NCBI RefSeq assembly: GCF_902168175.1
Contig: NZ_CABHOU010000054.1
Span: forward strand, 62,001-126,000
DNA length: 64,000 bases
Reading direction: 5' to 3'
Source of the DNA: an uncultured Chitinophaga sp.
GTDB taxonomy: Bacteria > Bacteroidota > Bacteroidia > Chitinophagales > Chitinophagaceae
Numbering within the stretch: the first letter of the stretch is position 1; each line of letters begins with the position of its first letter. The position numbers and the translations under genes were made by a program. Below the pieces are notes generated by a model. It saw only the letters and a list, made by a program, of their open reading frames with translations. It had not been told where the DNA came from and did not search any database. Shown one piece after another: positions 48,418 to 58,368 of this stretch.

Positions 48418-49863
48418 ATGGCCCTGGTTCCCGAGAAAATACAGATGCAGCACCTGGCATGGCGTGCCGGTTTCGGCGAAAACCTGCCCGTTATAGAAGG
48501 TTGGGGTAAGCGTAAACGGAAGGAAACCGTTAAGCGCGTGCTGGCCGGGCAGGATAAAGAGATGGAGGAGCTGCGCGTGATCAACGAAACCGATCTGCCC
48601 GACTACAAGCGCCTCAAAGATATGAACGAGGAGCAGCGCCGCGCCATCCAGAAACTCAATACTGATGGTATTAAAGACCTGAACGTATCGTGGATGAACG
48701 CGATGATCAAAACCAGTCACCCACTTAGGGAAAAGATGGCGCTGTTCTGGCATGGCCACTTCGCCTGCCGCACCCAAAACGTATTATACAACCAGCAACT
48801 GCTCGAAGTAATTCGTACCAATGCCCTCGGCAATTTCGGGGAGTTACTCACCGGGGTATCTAAAAGTCCCGCCATGCTGGGCTTCCTCAATAATCAGCAG
48901 AACCGCAAACAACGCCCTAACGAGAACTTTGCCCGCGAGGTAATGGAACTGTTTACAATGGGACGCGGTAACTACACCGAAAAAGATGTGAAAGAAGCTG
49001 CCCGCGCCTTTACGGGCTGGAGCTTCGACGAAGTGGGCCAGTTCCAGTTCCGCCAGCGTGTACACGACGATGGAGAGAAAACGATACTGGGTAAAACAGG
49101 CAACTTCACCGGCGAAGATGTAATCCAGCTTCTGCTGGAACAAAAGCAAACAGCGAAATACATCACCACAAAAATATACCGCTACTTCGTAAACGAAACG
49201 CCGGACGAGGCACGTATTAACGAACTGGCCGAAAAGTTTCACCAGAGCAACTACGATATTAAATCGCTGATGCAGGAGATATATGTGAACGACTGGTTTT
49301 ACGAGGAGAAGAACGTGGGCGCTATTATCAAATCGCCGGTAGAATTACTGGTGGGCCTTCGCCGCGCTATTCCCATGCAGTTTGAACAGGAAGAAACCAT
49401 GTTGCTGTTCCAGCGGGTATTGGGACAAACACTGTTTTATCCACCCAACGTGGCCGGCTGGCCCGGTGGCCGCAACTGGATCGACAGCTCGAGCCTGATG
49501 TTTCGCATGCGTGTACCACAGGTGGTATTATACTCACAGGAGTTCAACATCCGCCCAAAAGAAATAACACCCGAAATGGGAGAGGGGAAGAATTACAAGA
49601 TGACCCTTGAGATCAATGAATTCCTGAAACGGCAGTACGCCAAAAAAGTAAACGCGCAAATAGACTGGAAGCCTTATGTAGACGGTTACAGCAAAGTGCC
49701 GCGTGAAGAACTGGCAGATGCCATTGCAGGCACGCTGCTGCTGAAGAACAAAAGCCTGGACAAAGGTTTCCTGGATAAGTATGCAGACAGCAGCACCCGC
49801 GAAAACTATATTAAAACCGTGACCATTGATGTAATGAGCACGCCCGAATACCAGCTGTGTTAA
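48418..49863 (+). CDS. DUF1800 family protein
   Basis: A 481-residue protein without an obvious signal peptide. KMALFWHGHFACRT, NENFAREVMELFTMGRGNYTEKDVKEAARAFTGW and FYPPNVAGWPGGRNWIDSSSLMFR are the DUF1800 signature segments. Function is unknown. These proteins are almost always paired with DUF1501 proteins, as here (19 bases apart). The pairing suggests one complex or pathway. Confidence 0.92.
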   Translation: MALVPEKIQMQHLAWRAGFGENLPVIEGWGKRKRKETVKRVLAGQDKEMEELRVINETDLPDYKRLKDMNEEQRRAIQKLNTDGIKDLNVSWMNAMIKTSHPLREKMALFWHGHFACRTQNVLYNQQLLEVIRTNALGNFGELLTGVSKSPAMLGFLNNQQNRKQRPNENFAREVMELFTMGRGNYTEKDVKEAARAFTGWSFDEVGQFQFRQRVHDDGEKTILGKTGNFTGEDVIQLLLEQKQTAKYITTKIYRYFVNETPDEARINELAEKFHQSNYDIKSLMQEIYVNDWFYEEKNVGAIIKSPVELLVGLRRAIPMQFEQEETMLLFQRVLGQTLFYPPNVAGWPGGRNWIDSSSLMFRMRVPQVVLYSQEFNIRPKEITPEMGEGKNYKMTLEINEFLKRQYAKKVNAQIDWKPYVDGYSKVPREELADAIAGTLLLKNKSLDKGFLDKYADSSTRENYIKTVTIDVMSTPEYQLC

Positions 49864-49882
49864 TCAATTAAATTTCCGTCTT

Positions 49883-51091
49883 ATGTTAATCGTAAACAGG
49901 CGTCGTTTTTTACAGGTAGGATCGCTGGCTTCGGCATCGCTGATGTTGCCCAAATTCCTGAAAGCTTTTGAACAGGGCCATTTAGTGCCTCCCGGTAATA
50001 AAGTGCTGGTCGTCATCCAGTTGTCTGGTGGCAACGATGGTCTTAACACTATAATACCTTACCGTAACGATATTTATTACCGCAACAGGCCTGCGTTAGG
50101 GATTAAAAGAGAAACAGCGCTGGGTCTCAACGACGATCTCGGTATCCATCCTTCGCTCAAAACGTTTAAAGCTTTATACGATGAGGGTAACCTCTCGGTG
50201 CTGAACAACGTGGGTTATCCCAATCCCGACCGTTCGCACTTCCGATCTATGGACATCTGGCACAGTGCCAGCGATAGCCGCGATTACTGGAACTCCGGCT
50301 GGATAGGCCGTTACCTCGACGCACAGTGTAAAGGTTGCGATAAACCCACACAGGCGCTGGAGATTGATGATACTTTAAGCCTGGCATTAAAAGGAAATAA
50401 TGTAAAAGGCCTGGCCCTTACAGATCCTGCCCGGTTGTTCGGCACCAGCAACGAGAAGTACTTTAAGTCGCTGCTCCAAAACCAGCAACAGCATGGGCAT
50501 AACGAACACGATAATGCCGATTACCTGTATAAAACAATGGCCGAAACTATTTCATCGGCCTCGTACATCCAGCAACAGTATAAAACGTACAAGTCCAAAC
50601 AGCAATACCCCAATTCGGCCCTCGGCAAAAACCTGAAGACCATTTCCGAACTGATCATGACCGATATCAATACCAGCGTGTATTATGTATCACACGGGAG
50701 TTTCGATACCCATGTAGGCCAGGATGGGCAGCAGAAAAGGCTGTTCGGGCAACTGGACGAAGCCGTGAAAGTGTTTACGGAAGACCTGAAGAAGAACAAC
50801 CGTTTCCAGGATGTGGTAGTAATGACCTTTTCAGAGTTTGGCAGAAGGGTGGCACAGAATGCAAGTGGCGGAACAGACCATGGTACGGCTAACAATATGT
50901 TCCTGATAGGCGGTGGGTTAAAAGAAAAGGGCATTCTTAACGAAGGCCCCGATCTGAATAATCTGCAGGATGGCGACCTCAAATATAAGGTAGACTTTAA
51001 GAGCGTATATGCCACCCTGTTGGGTAACTGGCTTAAAGCCGATGATGCCGCTATCCTGCAGCACAAATATGATAAACTGAGTTTTGTATAA
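49883..51091 (+). CDS. DUF1501 family protein
   Basis: A 402-residue protein with a twin-arginine-type N-terminus (NRRRFLQVGSLASASLMLP), so it is likely exported folded. The mature part resembles alkaline-phosphatase-superfamily hydrolases (VLVVIQLSGGNDGLNTIIPY; DRSHFRSMDIWHSA; FSEFGRRVAQNASGGTDHGTANNMFLIGGG). Metal-binding His/Asp residues are visible, but the substrate is unknown. It follows the DUF1800 gene directly. Confidence 0.92.
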   Translation: MLIVNRRRFLQVGSLASASLMLPKFLKAFEQGHLVPPGNKVLVVIQLSGGNDGLNTIIPYRNDIYYRNRPALGIKRETALGLNDDLGIHPSLKTFKALYDEGNLSVLNNVGYPNPDRSHFRSMDIWHSASDSRDYWNSGWIGRYLDAQCKGCDKPTQALEIDDTLSLALKGNNVKGLALTDPARLFGTSNEKYFKSLLQNQQQHGHNEHDNADYLYKTMAETISSASYIQQQYKTYKSKQQYPNSALGKNLKTISELIMTDINTSVYYVSHGSFDTHVGQDGQQKRLFGQLDEAVKVFTEDLKKNNRFQDVVVMTFSEFGRRVAQNASGGTDHGTANNMFLIGGGLKEKGILNEGPDLNNLQDGDLKYKVDFKSVYATLLGNWLKADDAAILQHKYDKLSFV

Positions 51092-51094
51092 GAT

Positions 51095-51595
51095 CTAGTA
51101 AGAAGTATAAACGATACGGAAGGCGCCCTTAGTCAATGTTCTGGGGGTGCCCAATCCATCTATCATAGTACCGGAGAAACTACCCTCTATTACAGAATCC
51201 CGCTTGGCCCTCACTTCAAACACCATATCGCCGGTTTGATCGTCCGCTACCATGTCCAGGCCTTCGAAAGGCAGGGTAAGGTTAAAGCTGTTGCCGGCTT
51301 TTGCGCTGCTGTATATACCTGTTTTGAGTTCTGCTTCCTCGCTTTTTAACGACAATACTGCCATGGTGCCAACCGTGTGGTTGAGGCTTGTAGCGTGCAG
51401 GGCCGAAAAGTTATATTGCGGATCGGGGCTGGTAGGTAAAAACAGCGTACCCGACGATAACTCGGTGGTATATGGAATGCCATCCAGCTGAAAAGAAATG
51501 AACTTACGCGTAGGCGGTTCAGTACTTTCTTTTGAACAGGCAAATAAGAAGAGGGTTACCAGCAATACTCCCAGTGGCATAATTCTGCGTCGCAT
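51095..51595 (-). CDS. Hypothetical lipoprotein
   Basis: A 166-residue lipoprotein (lipobox LFAC, about residue 20). The mature protein is beta-rich, with FISFQLDGIPYTTELSSG and NYFSALHAT-like short strands, and probably forms a single small sandwich. No family recognised. It is convergent with the DUF1501 gene, 3 bases from its stop codon, so the two genes share their 3' ends with no terminator between. Confidence 0.7.
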   Translation of the reverse strand: MRRRIMPLGVLLVTLFLFACSKESTEPPTRKFISFQLDGIPYTTELSSGTLFLPTSPDPQYNFSALHATSLNHTVGTMAVLSLKSEEAELKTGIYSSAKAGNSFNLTLPFEGLDMVADDQTGDMVFEVRAKRDSVIEGSFSGTMIDGLGTPRTLTKGAFRIVYTSY

Positions 51596-51646
51596 AGGTA
51601 TATGAAAATTTTATCAAATGTACTATTTATCTCTGACAATATACGT

Positions 51647-51678
51647 CAGCGGGCAGGCTTTTATTGCCCTGCCCGCTG
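51647..51678 (-). terminator. Terminator of the OPT transporter gene
   Basis: CAGCGGGCAGG / CCTGCCCGCTG perfect 11-bp stem with a 10-nt loop, 8 bases after the OPT stop codon. The U-tract is weak (ACGTATATTG). Confidence 0.7.
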
Positions 51679-51685
51679 GTAAAAT

Positions 51686-53746
51686 TTATATGTCCAGCTT
51701 TTTAGGTTGTTTTTTGGCGATGCGGTAAAGCACCCATCCCATGAAGCCGAATGCCAGGGCTGCAAGCAGTTGATAACCACCATTGCCGAGGTAAGCTTCC
51801 AGTGATTTTTCCATGTTTACATTGGTCAGGAAGTCGGCTGCACCGCTGTTTACAGACAATACCGCCACGATCACACCGGCAATGGCGCCGCCGGCCACCA
51901 GTCCGGTCGCAAAAAGGCTGCCGCCGCCCAGTTCTTCCTCTTCCGGCGTTAACACGATGCCCGACTTCTTGCGTCTCCAGTCTATCAGTCCGCGGATAGC
52001 GCCGCCAACAAATATGGGCAGTGTAGTAGCCAGGGGCAGGTACGCTCCCACGGCAAACGACAGGGAACTGATACCACAAAGCTCCATGGTAATGGCGATG
52101 AAGGCGCCCACGATCACGAATTGCCAGTCGAGGTTAAAGGATAGGATACCTTTAATCAGCGTGGCCATCAAAGTAGCTTGCGGTGCAGAATAGGTAGTAG
52201 AACCAATAGCGTGTTTAATGCCTTTGGATGCCATTTCCGCCGTAGGTGTATCGAGAATGTGTACCGTCCAGCCAATTACGATAGCCGAAACGATAGCACC
52301 TATAAACAGCGTAATTTGCTGATAGCGGGGCGTAGCACCAACCAGGTACCCGGTTTTAAGGTCCTGTGAGGTAGTGCCGGCATTGGCAGCGGCGATACAG
52401 ATGATGCCTCCCACCACAAGGGCCATCGGTTCATATACTTTACCGGTCCAGCCCACAGCAATGAATATCAGGCAGGTGCCCATAATAGTGGCGATGGTCA
52501 TGCCTGATATCGGGTTGTTCGTGGTGCCGATAATCCCTACGATACGGCTGCTTACCGTTACGAAGAAGGCACCGAAGATCACTACCAGTATGCCGATCAG
52601 TAACCGTTGCCATATAGTGTCGCCAGGCAATTGTGTAAGCAGCGACATTACCAGCACCAGGCCGATCGTACCAAAGATCACCACTTTCATAGACAGGTCT
52701 TTCTCGGTACGCAGTACTGCTTTTTCTTCTTCCCCTTTTATAGAACCGAGGCTGCCTTTAAATGATTTGATAATGGTAGGGATAGTTTTGATCAGCGTGA
52801 TCAATCCACCGGCAGCTACAGCACCTGCGCCAATCTGTTTCACATAGGCCTGGTATACTGCGTTGGAAAGATTGGAGAAAGTATGGGTGGCAGGGTCCCA
52901 TCCGAAGTTATCGTTTACCGTAGTAAGATCGGCCAGTTGCCCGAGCTTAACCAGTTGTAAGGCGATTTGATCATGCGGCACCAGGGAGGCCAGCAGGGGA
53001 ATAAGTCCCAGCCAGGAAAGTACGCCGCCGGCAACCAACACGCCGCAAATACGCGGGCCAATAATGTAACCAACCCCCAGGTACTCAGGAGTAATTTCGC
53101 CACTGATTCGGGCAGCCGGGAAATACTTGTTCGCTTTGTCGGTGACGAAAGTAGGTACCTCGGCAATTACATGTAATACCTTTTGCAACAGCGCGTACAC
53201 TACAGCGAAGCCAAGACCGAGGAAGGCCGTCTTGGCGAAATTGCCGCCTCGTTCACCAGCCTTGAGTACGGCCGCGCAGGCCGTGCCTTCGGGATAAGGA
53301 AGCGTATGATGTTCTTTTACGATCAGCGATTTACGAAGGGGGATCATCAGCAAAGTGCCGAGTAGTCCGCCCAGTATAGCCAGGATGAGAATTGTCCAGT
53401 AGTTGAAAAAGGATGCGCCGTCATTCACGCCCGCCTCGTTGAGCGACAGGAACAGGAAGCCCGGAAGCGTAAATGCTACGCCGGAGGCAATAGACTCACC
53501 AGCGGAACCGGTCGTTTGAATGATGTTGTTTTCGAGAATGGTGGTTTTAAAGAATTTGCGCCCTAAGGTAATGGCCACTACGGCTATAGGGATAGATGCC
53601 GATACGGTGAGGCCGGCCTTTAAAGCCAGGTATACGTTGGCGGCACCGAAGATAATCCCGAAAATACAACCCAGCAGGATGGATTTAAGGGTGAATTCCT
53701 TCATTTGTGTTTCGGGGGAAACGAAGGGTTTGAAGTTGTTGCTCAT
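51686..53746 (-). CDS. OPT family oligopeptide transporter
   Basis: A 686-residue polytopic inner-membrane protein with about 15-16 hydrophobic segments. FTLKSILLGCIFGIIFGAANVYLALKAGLTVSASIPIAV opens the OPT fold; LPYPEGTACAAVLKAGERGG and DLKTGYLVGATPRYQQITLFIGAI are conserved OPT segments. OPT proteins import peptides or, in some bacteria, metal chelates. A POT peptide transporter lies immediately upstream on the same strand, so the region looks like a peptide-uptake module. Length is normal. Confidence 0.93.
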   Translation of the reverse strand: MSNNFKPFVSPETQMKEFTLKSILLGCIFGIIFGAANVYLALKAGLTVSASIPIAVVAITLGRKFFKTTILENNIIQTTGSAGESIASGVAFTLPGFLFLSLNEAGVNDGASFFNYWTILILAILGGLLGTLLMIPLRKSLIVKEHHTLPYPEGTACAAVLKAGERGGNFAKTAFLGLGFAVVYALLQKVLHVIAEVPTFVTDKANKYFPAARISGEITPEYLGVGYIIGPRICGVLVAGGVLSWLGLIPLLASLVPHDQIALQLVKLGQLADLTTVNDNFGWDPATHTFSNLSNAVYQAYVKQIGAGAVAAGGLITLIKTIPTIIKSFKGSLGSIKGEEEKAVLRTEKDLSMKVVIFGTIGLVLVMSLLTQLPGDTIWQRLLIGILVVIFGAFFVTVSSRIVGIIGTTNNPISGMTIATIMGTCLIFIAVGWTGKVYEPMALVVGGIICIAAANAGTTSQDLKTGYLVGATPRYQQITLFIGAIVSAIVIGWTVHILDTPTAEMASKGIKHAIGSTTYSAPQATLMATLIKGILSFNLDWQFVIVGAFIAITMELCGISSLSFAVGAYLPLATTLPIFVGGAIRGLIDWRRKKSGIVLTPEEEELGGGSLFATGLVAGGAIAGVIVAVLSVNSGAADFLTNVNMEKSLEAYLGNGGYQLLAALAFGFMGWVLYRIAKKQPKKLDI

Positions 53747-53778
53747 AAGGAGGTTTATCTATTAAAAATAAAACAAAA

Positions 53779-53811
53779 AAGGAGCTGAGGCAATTCTCAA
53801 CTCCTTTTTTG
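53779..53811 (-). terminator. Terminator between the OPT and POT genes
   Basis: AAGGAGCTGAG / CTCAACTCCTT stem (one mismatch), with A- and T-runs on either side. It ends the POT transcript before the OPT gene. Confidence 0.8.
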
Positions 53812-53828
53812 GAAAAAGGTGATTATCC

Positions 53829-55538
53829 TTATTGGGCGTTCATTAGCTTCTGCAACTGTTTGGTAATCATAAACAGGATCAGGGAGGCAACGCCCGCCAT
53901 GATCACAAACAACATGAAGAACTCATAAAGGTTGGATATCTGGAATCCCATGAACTGGGTAGGGCTCTTATCAGGATAAAGTGCGCTGAGTTCACCTGCC
54001 AGCTTGTTGGCACCTGCGTTAGCGAGGAACCAAACTGCCATCAGCAGGGAGGCGAAACGTACAGGAGAAAGTTTGTTCACCAGTGCAAGGCCGATGGGCG
54101 ACAGGCAAAGTTCGCCCCAGGTGTGCAGGGCGTACATGCTGATCAGGAACAGCATGGTTACTTTCATACCAGGTGCCACGCTTTTAACACCTACACCTAT
54201 CACTACATAACCCAGTGCCAGCAGCAACAGGCCGATAGCCATTTTGGTTGGGGAGCTAGGTTCGTACTTGCCCAGTTTCAGCCATATCCAGGCAAATAAA
54301 GGTGCAAATGCTACTACGAATAAAGAGTTCAGCGACTGGAAGGCGCTTGCTGGTAATTCTTTCACAGTGATCGTCATATCGCCGGCGCTGTAAAGGCTGA
54401 TGTTCAAGTATACGAGGTAAGCGCCCGCGAGCAGTAACAATACAGCCAGCGTGGTTTTTACGCTCTTCGGATCTTCAATCATCTTCGTGTTGATCTTGCG
54501 GATCAGCACATAGATGTAATATATAGCCACGGCGCTAAGTGCAGAAATCACCCAAACAGGAATGTTCCAGTTAAGTACACGATCGGTCTGCTCGTCCGCA
54601 AAGAATGTAAGTGAAGCACCAGCCTGCTCGAACGCAGCCCAGAAGAACACTACGAAGAACGAGAGGATGAAGATCACACCGATCTTCTTTTTCTCAATAA
54701 CGGTAAGACTTTTATCGCTGAAGATCATCACGATGATAATCACTACAGCAGCGATCAGCAGGTAAGTAAGGAAAGGGAATTCTTTAGCATCTACCCATAA
54801 CATACCAATGGCCAGTGCAGAGAAAAGCAGCAGGGCCGGGATAACTACGATAGGGTTGGTCGCATTTTTAGGCGCTTCTGCAGGCACAATACCCAGTGGT
54901 TCGCCGCTGGATTTGCGGATGTAAAAGTCTTTAAGCCACTGGAACACTACTACGCTCAATAACATACCGATACCTGCGCAAAGGAAGGCCCATTTAAAAT
55001 CAGCAGGGTTGCCGGTATCGCCAAGTCCGCCGCACAATGCAGGGCCTAAAGCGCCACCTACGTTAATACCCATATAGAAGATGGTGTATGCCGCATCTAT
55101 CCTCCTGTCGTTAGCCGGGTACAGCTGGCCAACCATAGAGGAGATGTTAGGTTTGAAGAACCCGTTGCCGGAAATCATGAAACCAAGGCCAGAGAAGAAG
55201 AGCAGGGAGGCGAGTTGCGGATTGCTGGCATAAATGGATGCACATCCGAACAGCAGGAACTCACCCAGTGCCATTAACAGGCCACCGGTAATGATTGATC
55301 TCCTGTTACCCCAGTAGCGGTCGGCTACAAAGCCACCTACAAGCGGGGTGAGGTAAACAAGGCTGGTATAGCTGCCATATAAACTGGACGCGAAGGCTTT
55401 GTCGAACAACAGGGCTTTAGTCATAAACAGGATCAGGATCGCCCTCATCCCATAGTAGTTAAACCGCTCCCACATTTCTGTTGCAAACAATACGTACAAG
55501 CCCTTCGGATGCCCCTTAGGCGTAGCAATTTGATTCAT
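53829..55538 (-). CDS. Proton-dependent peptide MFS transporter (POT/PTR)
   Basis: A 569-residue major-facilitator protein with about 14 segments. The POT signature EMWERFNYYGMRAIL (ExxERFxYY, proton coupling) and FSGLGFMISGNGFFKPNISSMVGQL are clear. It imports di- and tripeptides with protons. The conserved block after segment 4 (RRIDAAYTIFYMGINVGGALGP) fits too. The OPT gene is the downstream neighbour, but a terminator separates them. Confidence 0.93.
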   Translation of the reverse strand: MNQIATPKGHPKGLYVLFATEMWERFNYYGMRAILILFMTKALLFDKAFASSLYGSYTSLVYLTPLVGGFVADRYWGNRRSIITGGLLMALGEFLLFGCASIYASNPQLASLLFFSGLGFMISGNGFFKPNISSMVGQLYPANDRRIDAAYTIFYMGINVGGALGPALCGGLGDTGNPADFKWAFLCAGIGMLLSVVVFQWLKDFYIRKSSGEPLGIVPAEAPKNATNPIVVIPALLLFSALAIGMLWVDAKEFPFLTYLLIAAVVIIIVMIFSDKSLTVIEKKKIGVIFILSFFVVFFWAAFEQAGASLTFFADEQTDRVLNWNIPVWVISALSAVAIYYIYVLIRKINTKMIEDPKSVKTTLAVLLLLAGAYLVYLNISLYSAGDMTITVKELPASAFQSLNSLFVVAFAPLFAWIWLKLGKYEPSSPTKMAIGLLLLALGYVVIGVGVKSVAPGMKVTMLFLISMYALHTWGELCLSPIGLALVNKLSPVRFASLLMAVWFLANAGANKLAGELSALYPDKSPTQFMGFQISNLYEFFMLFVIMAGVASLILFMITKQLQKLMNAQ

Positions 55539-55808
55539 AAATGGTTAGTTTTGTTATAGCTGATTTTAGTTATTAAGCTGCGTTTTCTTGCTCTCGGAGT
55601 CATGGATGCGGGGCGTAAGTTAAATAAATTCAGCAATCCAGCTAAAAAAATAAGGCTTTTGTACATTTTTAGTGTTCCTTTGCAAAAAAATCCAATTCCC
55701 CATTTTTCATGTCCATATCCCGGCTATCATCCCCTTGCAAAAGGGTTAGTTGATGCATGACCTTGAAAAGCACGCCTATGGCGGGGGGAATACTATTTTA
55801 GGAGAATT

Positions 55809-57086
55809 ATGAAGATACTATTACTTGGAAGCGGCGGCCGCGAACATGCGCTGTCATGGAAAATGTCTCAGAGCACTAAGTGTACGGGTCTGTTTATAGC
55901 CCCGGGAAATGCAGGCACCGCCCAGTACGGTACCAACGTAAACATTGCGGGTACCGATTTCGAGAAACTCAAGAATTTCTGTATTGACAATAAAATTGAG
56001 CTGTTGGTAGTGGGTCCTGAAGATCCACTGGTACACGGCGTTTACGACTTTTTTACGCAAGATCCTGCGCTGCAGCACATACCAGTGATAGGCCCCTCTA
56101 AAGTGGGTGCCCAGCTGGAAGGCAGCAAGGCCTTTGCCAAGGAGTTCATGCTCCGCCACAATATTCCCACCGCCGCTTACCGCGAGTTCAGCGAAGCCAA
56201 TTACGAAGACGGTGTTGCTTACCTTAAGCAACACAGCCTGCCTATCGTACTAAAGGCCGACGGACTGGCAGCAGGTAAAGGTGTGGTAATTGCGGCCACG
56301 CACGAAGAAGCCCTGACAGAGTTTGCGCAAATGATTAAAGACGCCAAGTTTGGTGATGCAAGCAAGAAAGTGGTGGTAGAACAGTTCCTTACCGGGATTG
56401 AACTGTCTGTTTTCGTGCTTACAGATGGCATCTCTTATAAAATTCTTCCTGCTGCGAAAGACTACAAGCGGATCGGCGAGGGCGATACCGGCCTTAATAC
56501 CGGCGGTATGGGTGCCATTTCACCGGTGCCGTTTGCAGGCAAAGCCTTTATGGACGAGGTGGAACAAACCATCATCCGTCCAACGGTGGAGGGCCTGGCG
56601 AAGGAAAACATCACGTACAAAGGATTCGTTTTCGTAGGACTCATCTCCGTGGAAGGCAAACCTTTTGTGATCGAGTACAACTGCCGTATGGGCGATCCGG
56701 AAACCGAAGTGGTAATGCCACGTTTGCAGAACGACCTGCTGGAACTGTTTGCTGCCGTAAGTAACGGTACGCTGGCTGAACAAACGATCTATGAAGATCC
56801 GCGTGCGGCAGCTACTGTAATGTTGGTGGCGGGCGGTTATCCCGAGGCCTACGAAAAAGGGAAGGAGATTACAGGTATACCGGAAGCCACGCTGGACCAG
56901 ATTGTTTTTCATGCCGGAACAAAGGAAGAAGGTGGGATGGTGCTTACAAACGGGGGACGGGTATTAACTGTAACTTCGATGGCGGCCGATTTGAACCTGG
57001 CTTTAACGCATTCCAAACAAACTGCCGAAAGTATCAGTTTTGAAGGCAAATATTACCGTAGAGATATAGGCTATGAATTTGTGTAA
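55809..57086 (+). CDS. purD: Phosphoribosylamine-glycine ligase
   Basis: A 425-residue ATP-grasp enzyme of purine synthesis, joining phosphoribosylamine and glycine to form GAR. The N-terminus MKILLLGSGGREHALSWK and HNIPTAAYREF are typical; GLAAGKGVVIA and the ATP-binding/metal loop FVIEYNCRMGDPETEVVMPRL are present. Length is standard. It has an AGGAG-type ribosome-binding site 5 bases before the ATG. It appears to be transcribed alone. Confidence 0.95.
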   Translation: MKILLLGSGGREHALSWKMSQSTKCTGLFIAPGNAGTAQYGTNVNIAGTDFEKLKNFCIDNKIELLVVGPEDPLVHGVYDFFTQDPALQHIPVIGPSKVGAQLEGSKAFAKEFMLRHNIPTAAYREFSEANYEDGVAYLKQHSLPIVLKADGLAAGKGVVIAATHEEALTEFAQMIKDAKFGDASKKVVVEQFLTGIELSVFVLTDGISYKILPAAKDYKRIGEGDTGLNTGGMGAISPVPFAGKAFMDEVEQTIIRPTVEGLAKENITYKGFVFVGLISVEGKPFVIEYNCRMGDPETEVVMPRLQNDLLELFAAVSNGTLAEQTIYEDPRAAATVMLVAGGYPEAYEKGKEITGIPEATLDQIVFHAGTKEEGGMVLTNGGRVLTVTSMAADLNLALTHSKQTAESISFEGKYYRRDIGYEFV

Positions 57087-57287
57087 CAATAAGTTACAGC
57101 ATAAAATATATGTCGCTATTTTTGGGGTAAGCAGCAATTAAAGCAATTTAAATCCGTTAAAACGGAAAAGAATATCTAGCAATGCTTCATACTATAAAAA
57201 AAATTATTATACTTTAAGCATTTTGCATCGTATATTCGTTGGAATTAATCATTTTTGCATATCTAATTCTTTTGACCGTATCAAACA

Positions 57288-58310
57288 ATGGGCTTCTTTA
57301 ATTTTTTAACACAAGAAATCGCGATAGACCTGGGAACCGCGAATACGTTGATCATACACAACGATTCGGTGGTGGTGGACGAACCCTCCATTGTAGCCAT
57401 AGAGAGAGCCTCCGGCAAGATTGTGGCCGTGGGTAAGAAGGCTATGATGATGCACGAGAAAACGCACGAGTATCTTCGCACTATACGTCCCCTGAAAGAT
57501 GGGGTTATTGCCGACTTCAATGCTGCCGAGGGCATGTTGAGGGAACTGATCAAAATGGTTTATCCAAAGAAGCCGCTGTTCGCCCCTAGCTGGCGCATGG
57601 TGATCTGTATCCCTTCGAGCATTACCGAGGTAGAAAAAAGAGCGGTACGCGACTCTGCCGAACAGGCGGGCGCCAAAGAAGTTTATCTTATTCATGAGCC
57701 TATGGCTGCAGCACTCGGTATTGGTATCGATGTGGAAGAACCTGTAGGTAACATGATCATCGACATAGGAGGCGGTACCACCGGTATTTCGGTTATCGCC
57801 CTGGCGGGTATCGTTTGCGACCAGAGTATCCGTATTGCGGGTGACGAGTTCACCTCCGATATCATGGAAGCCCTGCGCCGTTACCACAGCCTGCTGATCG
57901 GCGAAAGGACTGCCGAACAGATCAAGATCCAGATCGGTTCTGCCCTGAAAGAACTGGACAACCCACCAGATGATATCGCGGTGAACGGTCGTGACCTTGT
58001 TACCGGTATTCCTAAACAGATCTTTGTGTCTTACCAGGAAATCGCCGAAGCACTCGATAAATCTATTTTCAAAATAGAAGAAGCTATCCTGAAGGCGCTG
58101 GAAACAACCCCTCCGGAGCTGGCCTCGGACATTTACCGCCGTGGTCTTTACCTTACAGGTGGCGGCGCATTGCTGCGCGGACTGGACAAACGCCTTTCTC
58201 AAAAAATTAAGCTGCCCGTACATGTAGCTGACGATCCGTTACGTGCGGTGGTGAGAGGAACAGGTATTGCCCTCAAACACATCGGTAAATATCCTTTCTT
58301 AATGCAATAA
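57288..58310 (+). CDS. mreB: Rod-shape actin homologue MreB
   Basis: A 340-residue actin-like ATPase whose filaments organise lateral wall synthesis at the inner membrane. IAIDLGTANTLI, NMIIDIGGGTTGISVIAL and LTGGGALLRGLDKRL are the phosphate and adenosine loops. The short N-terminus (MGFFNFLTQEI) resembles the amphipathic membrane-binding helix. It is the first gene of the elongasome operon with mreC, mreD, pbp2 and rodA. A 305-residue antisense ORF here is a shadow. Confidence 0.96.
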   Translation: MGFFNFLTQEIAIDLGTANTLIIHNDSVVVDEPSIVAIERASGKIVAVGKKAMMMHEKTHEYLRTIRPLKDGVIADFNAAEGMLRELIKMVYPKKPLFAPSWRMVICIPSSITEVEKRAVRDSAEQAGAKEVYLIHEPMAAALGIGIDVEEPVGNMIIDIGGGTTGISVIALAGIVCDQSIRIAGDEFTSDIMEALRRYHSLLIGERTAEQIKIQIGSALKELDNPPDDIAVNGRDLVTGIPKQIFVSYQEIAEALDKSIFKIEEAILKALETTPPELASDIYRRGLYLTGGGALLRGLDKRLSQKIKLPVHVADDPLRAVVRGTGIALKHIGKYPFLMQ

Positions 58311-58368
58311 TTTCTGGAAGTTCCGGAATCGCAGGTAATGTGGTTCCGGAACCTATACTTTTATCAAG

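Noticed and set aside
57306-58223. 305-residue reverse ORF opposite mreB
   Set aside because: Antisense to mreB; His/Phe/Arg-rich composition and no domains; a codon-bias shadow.
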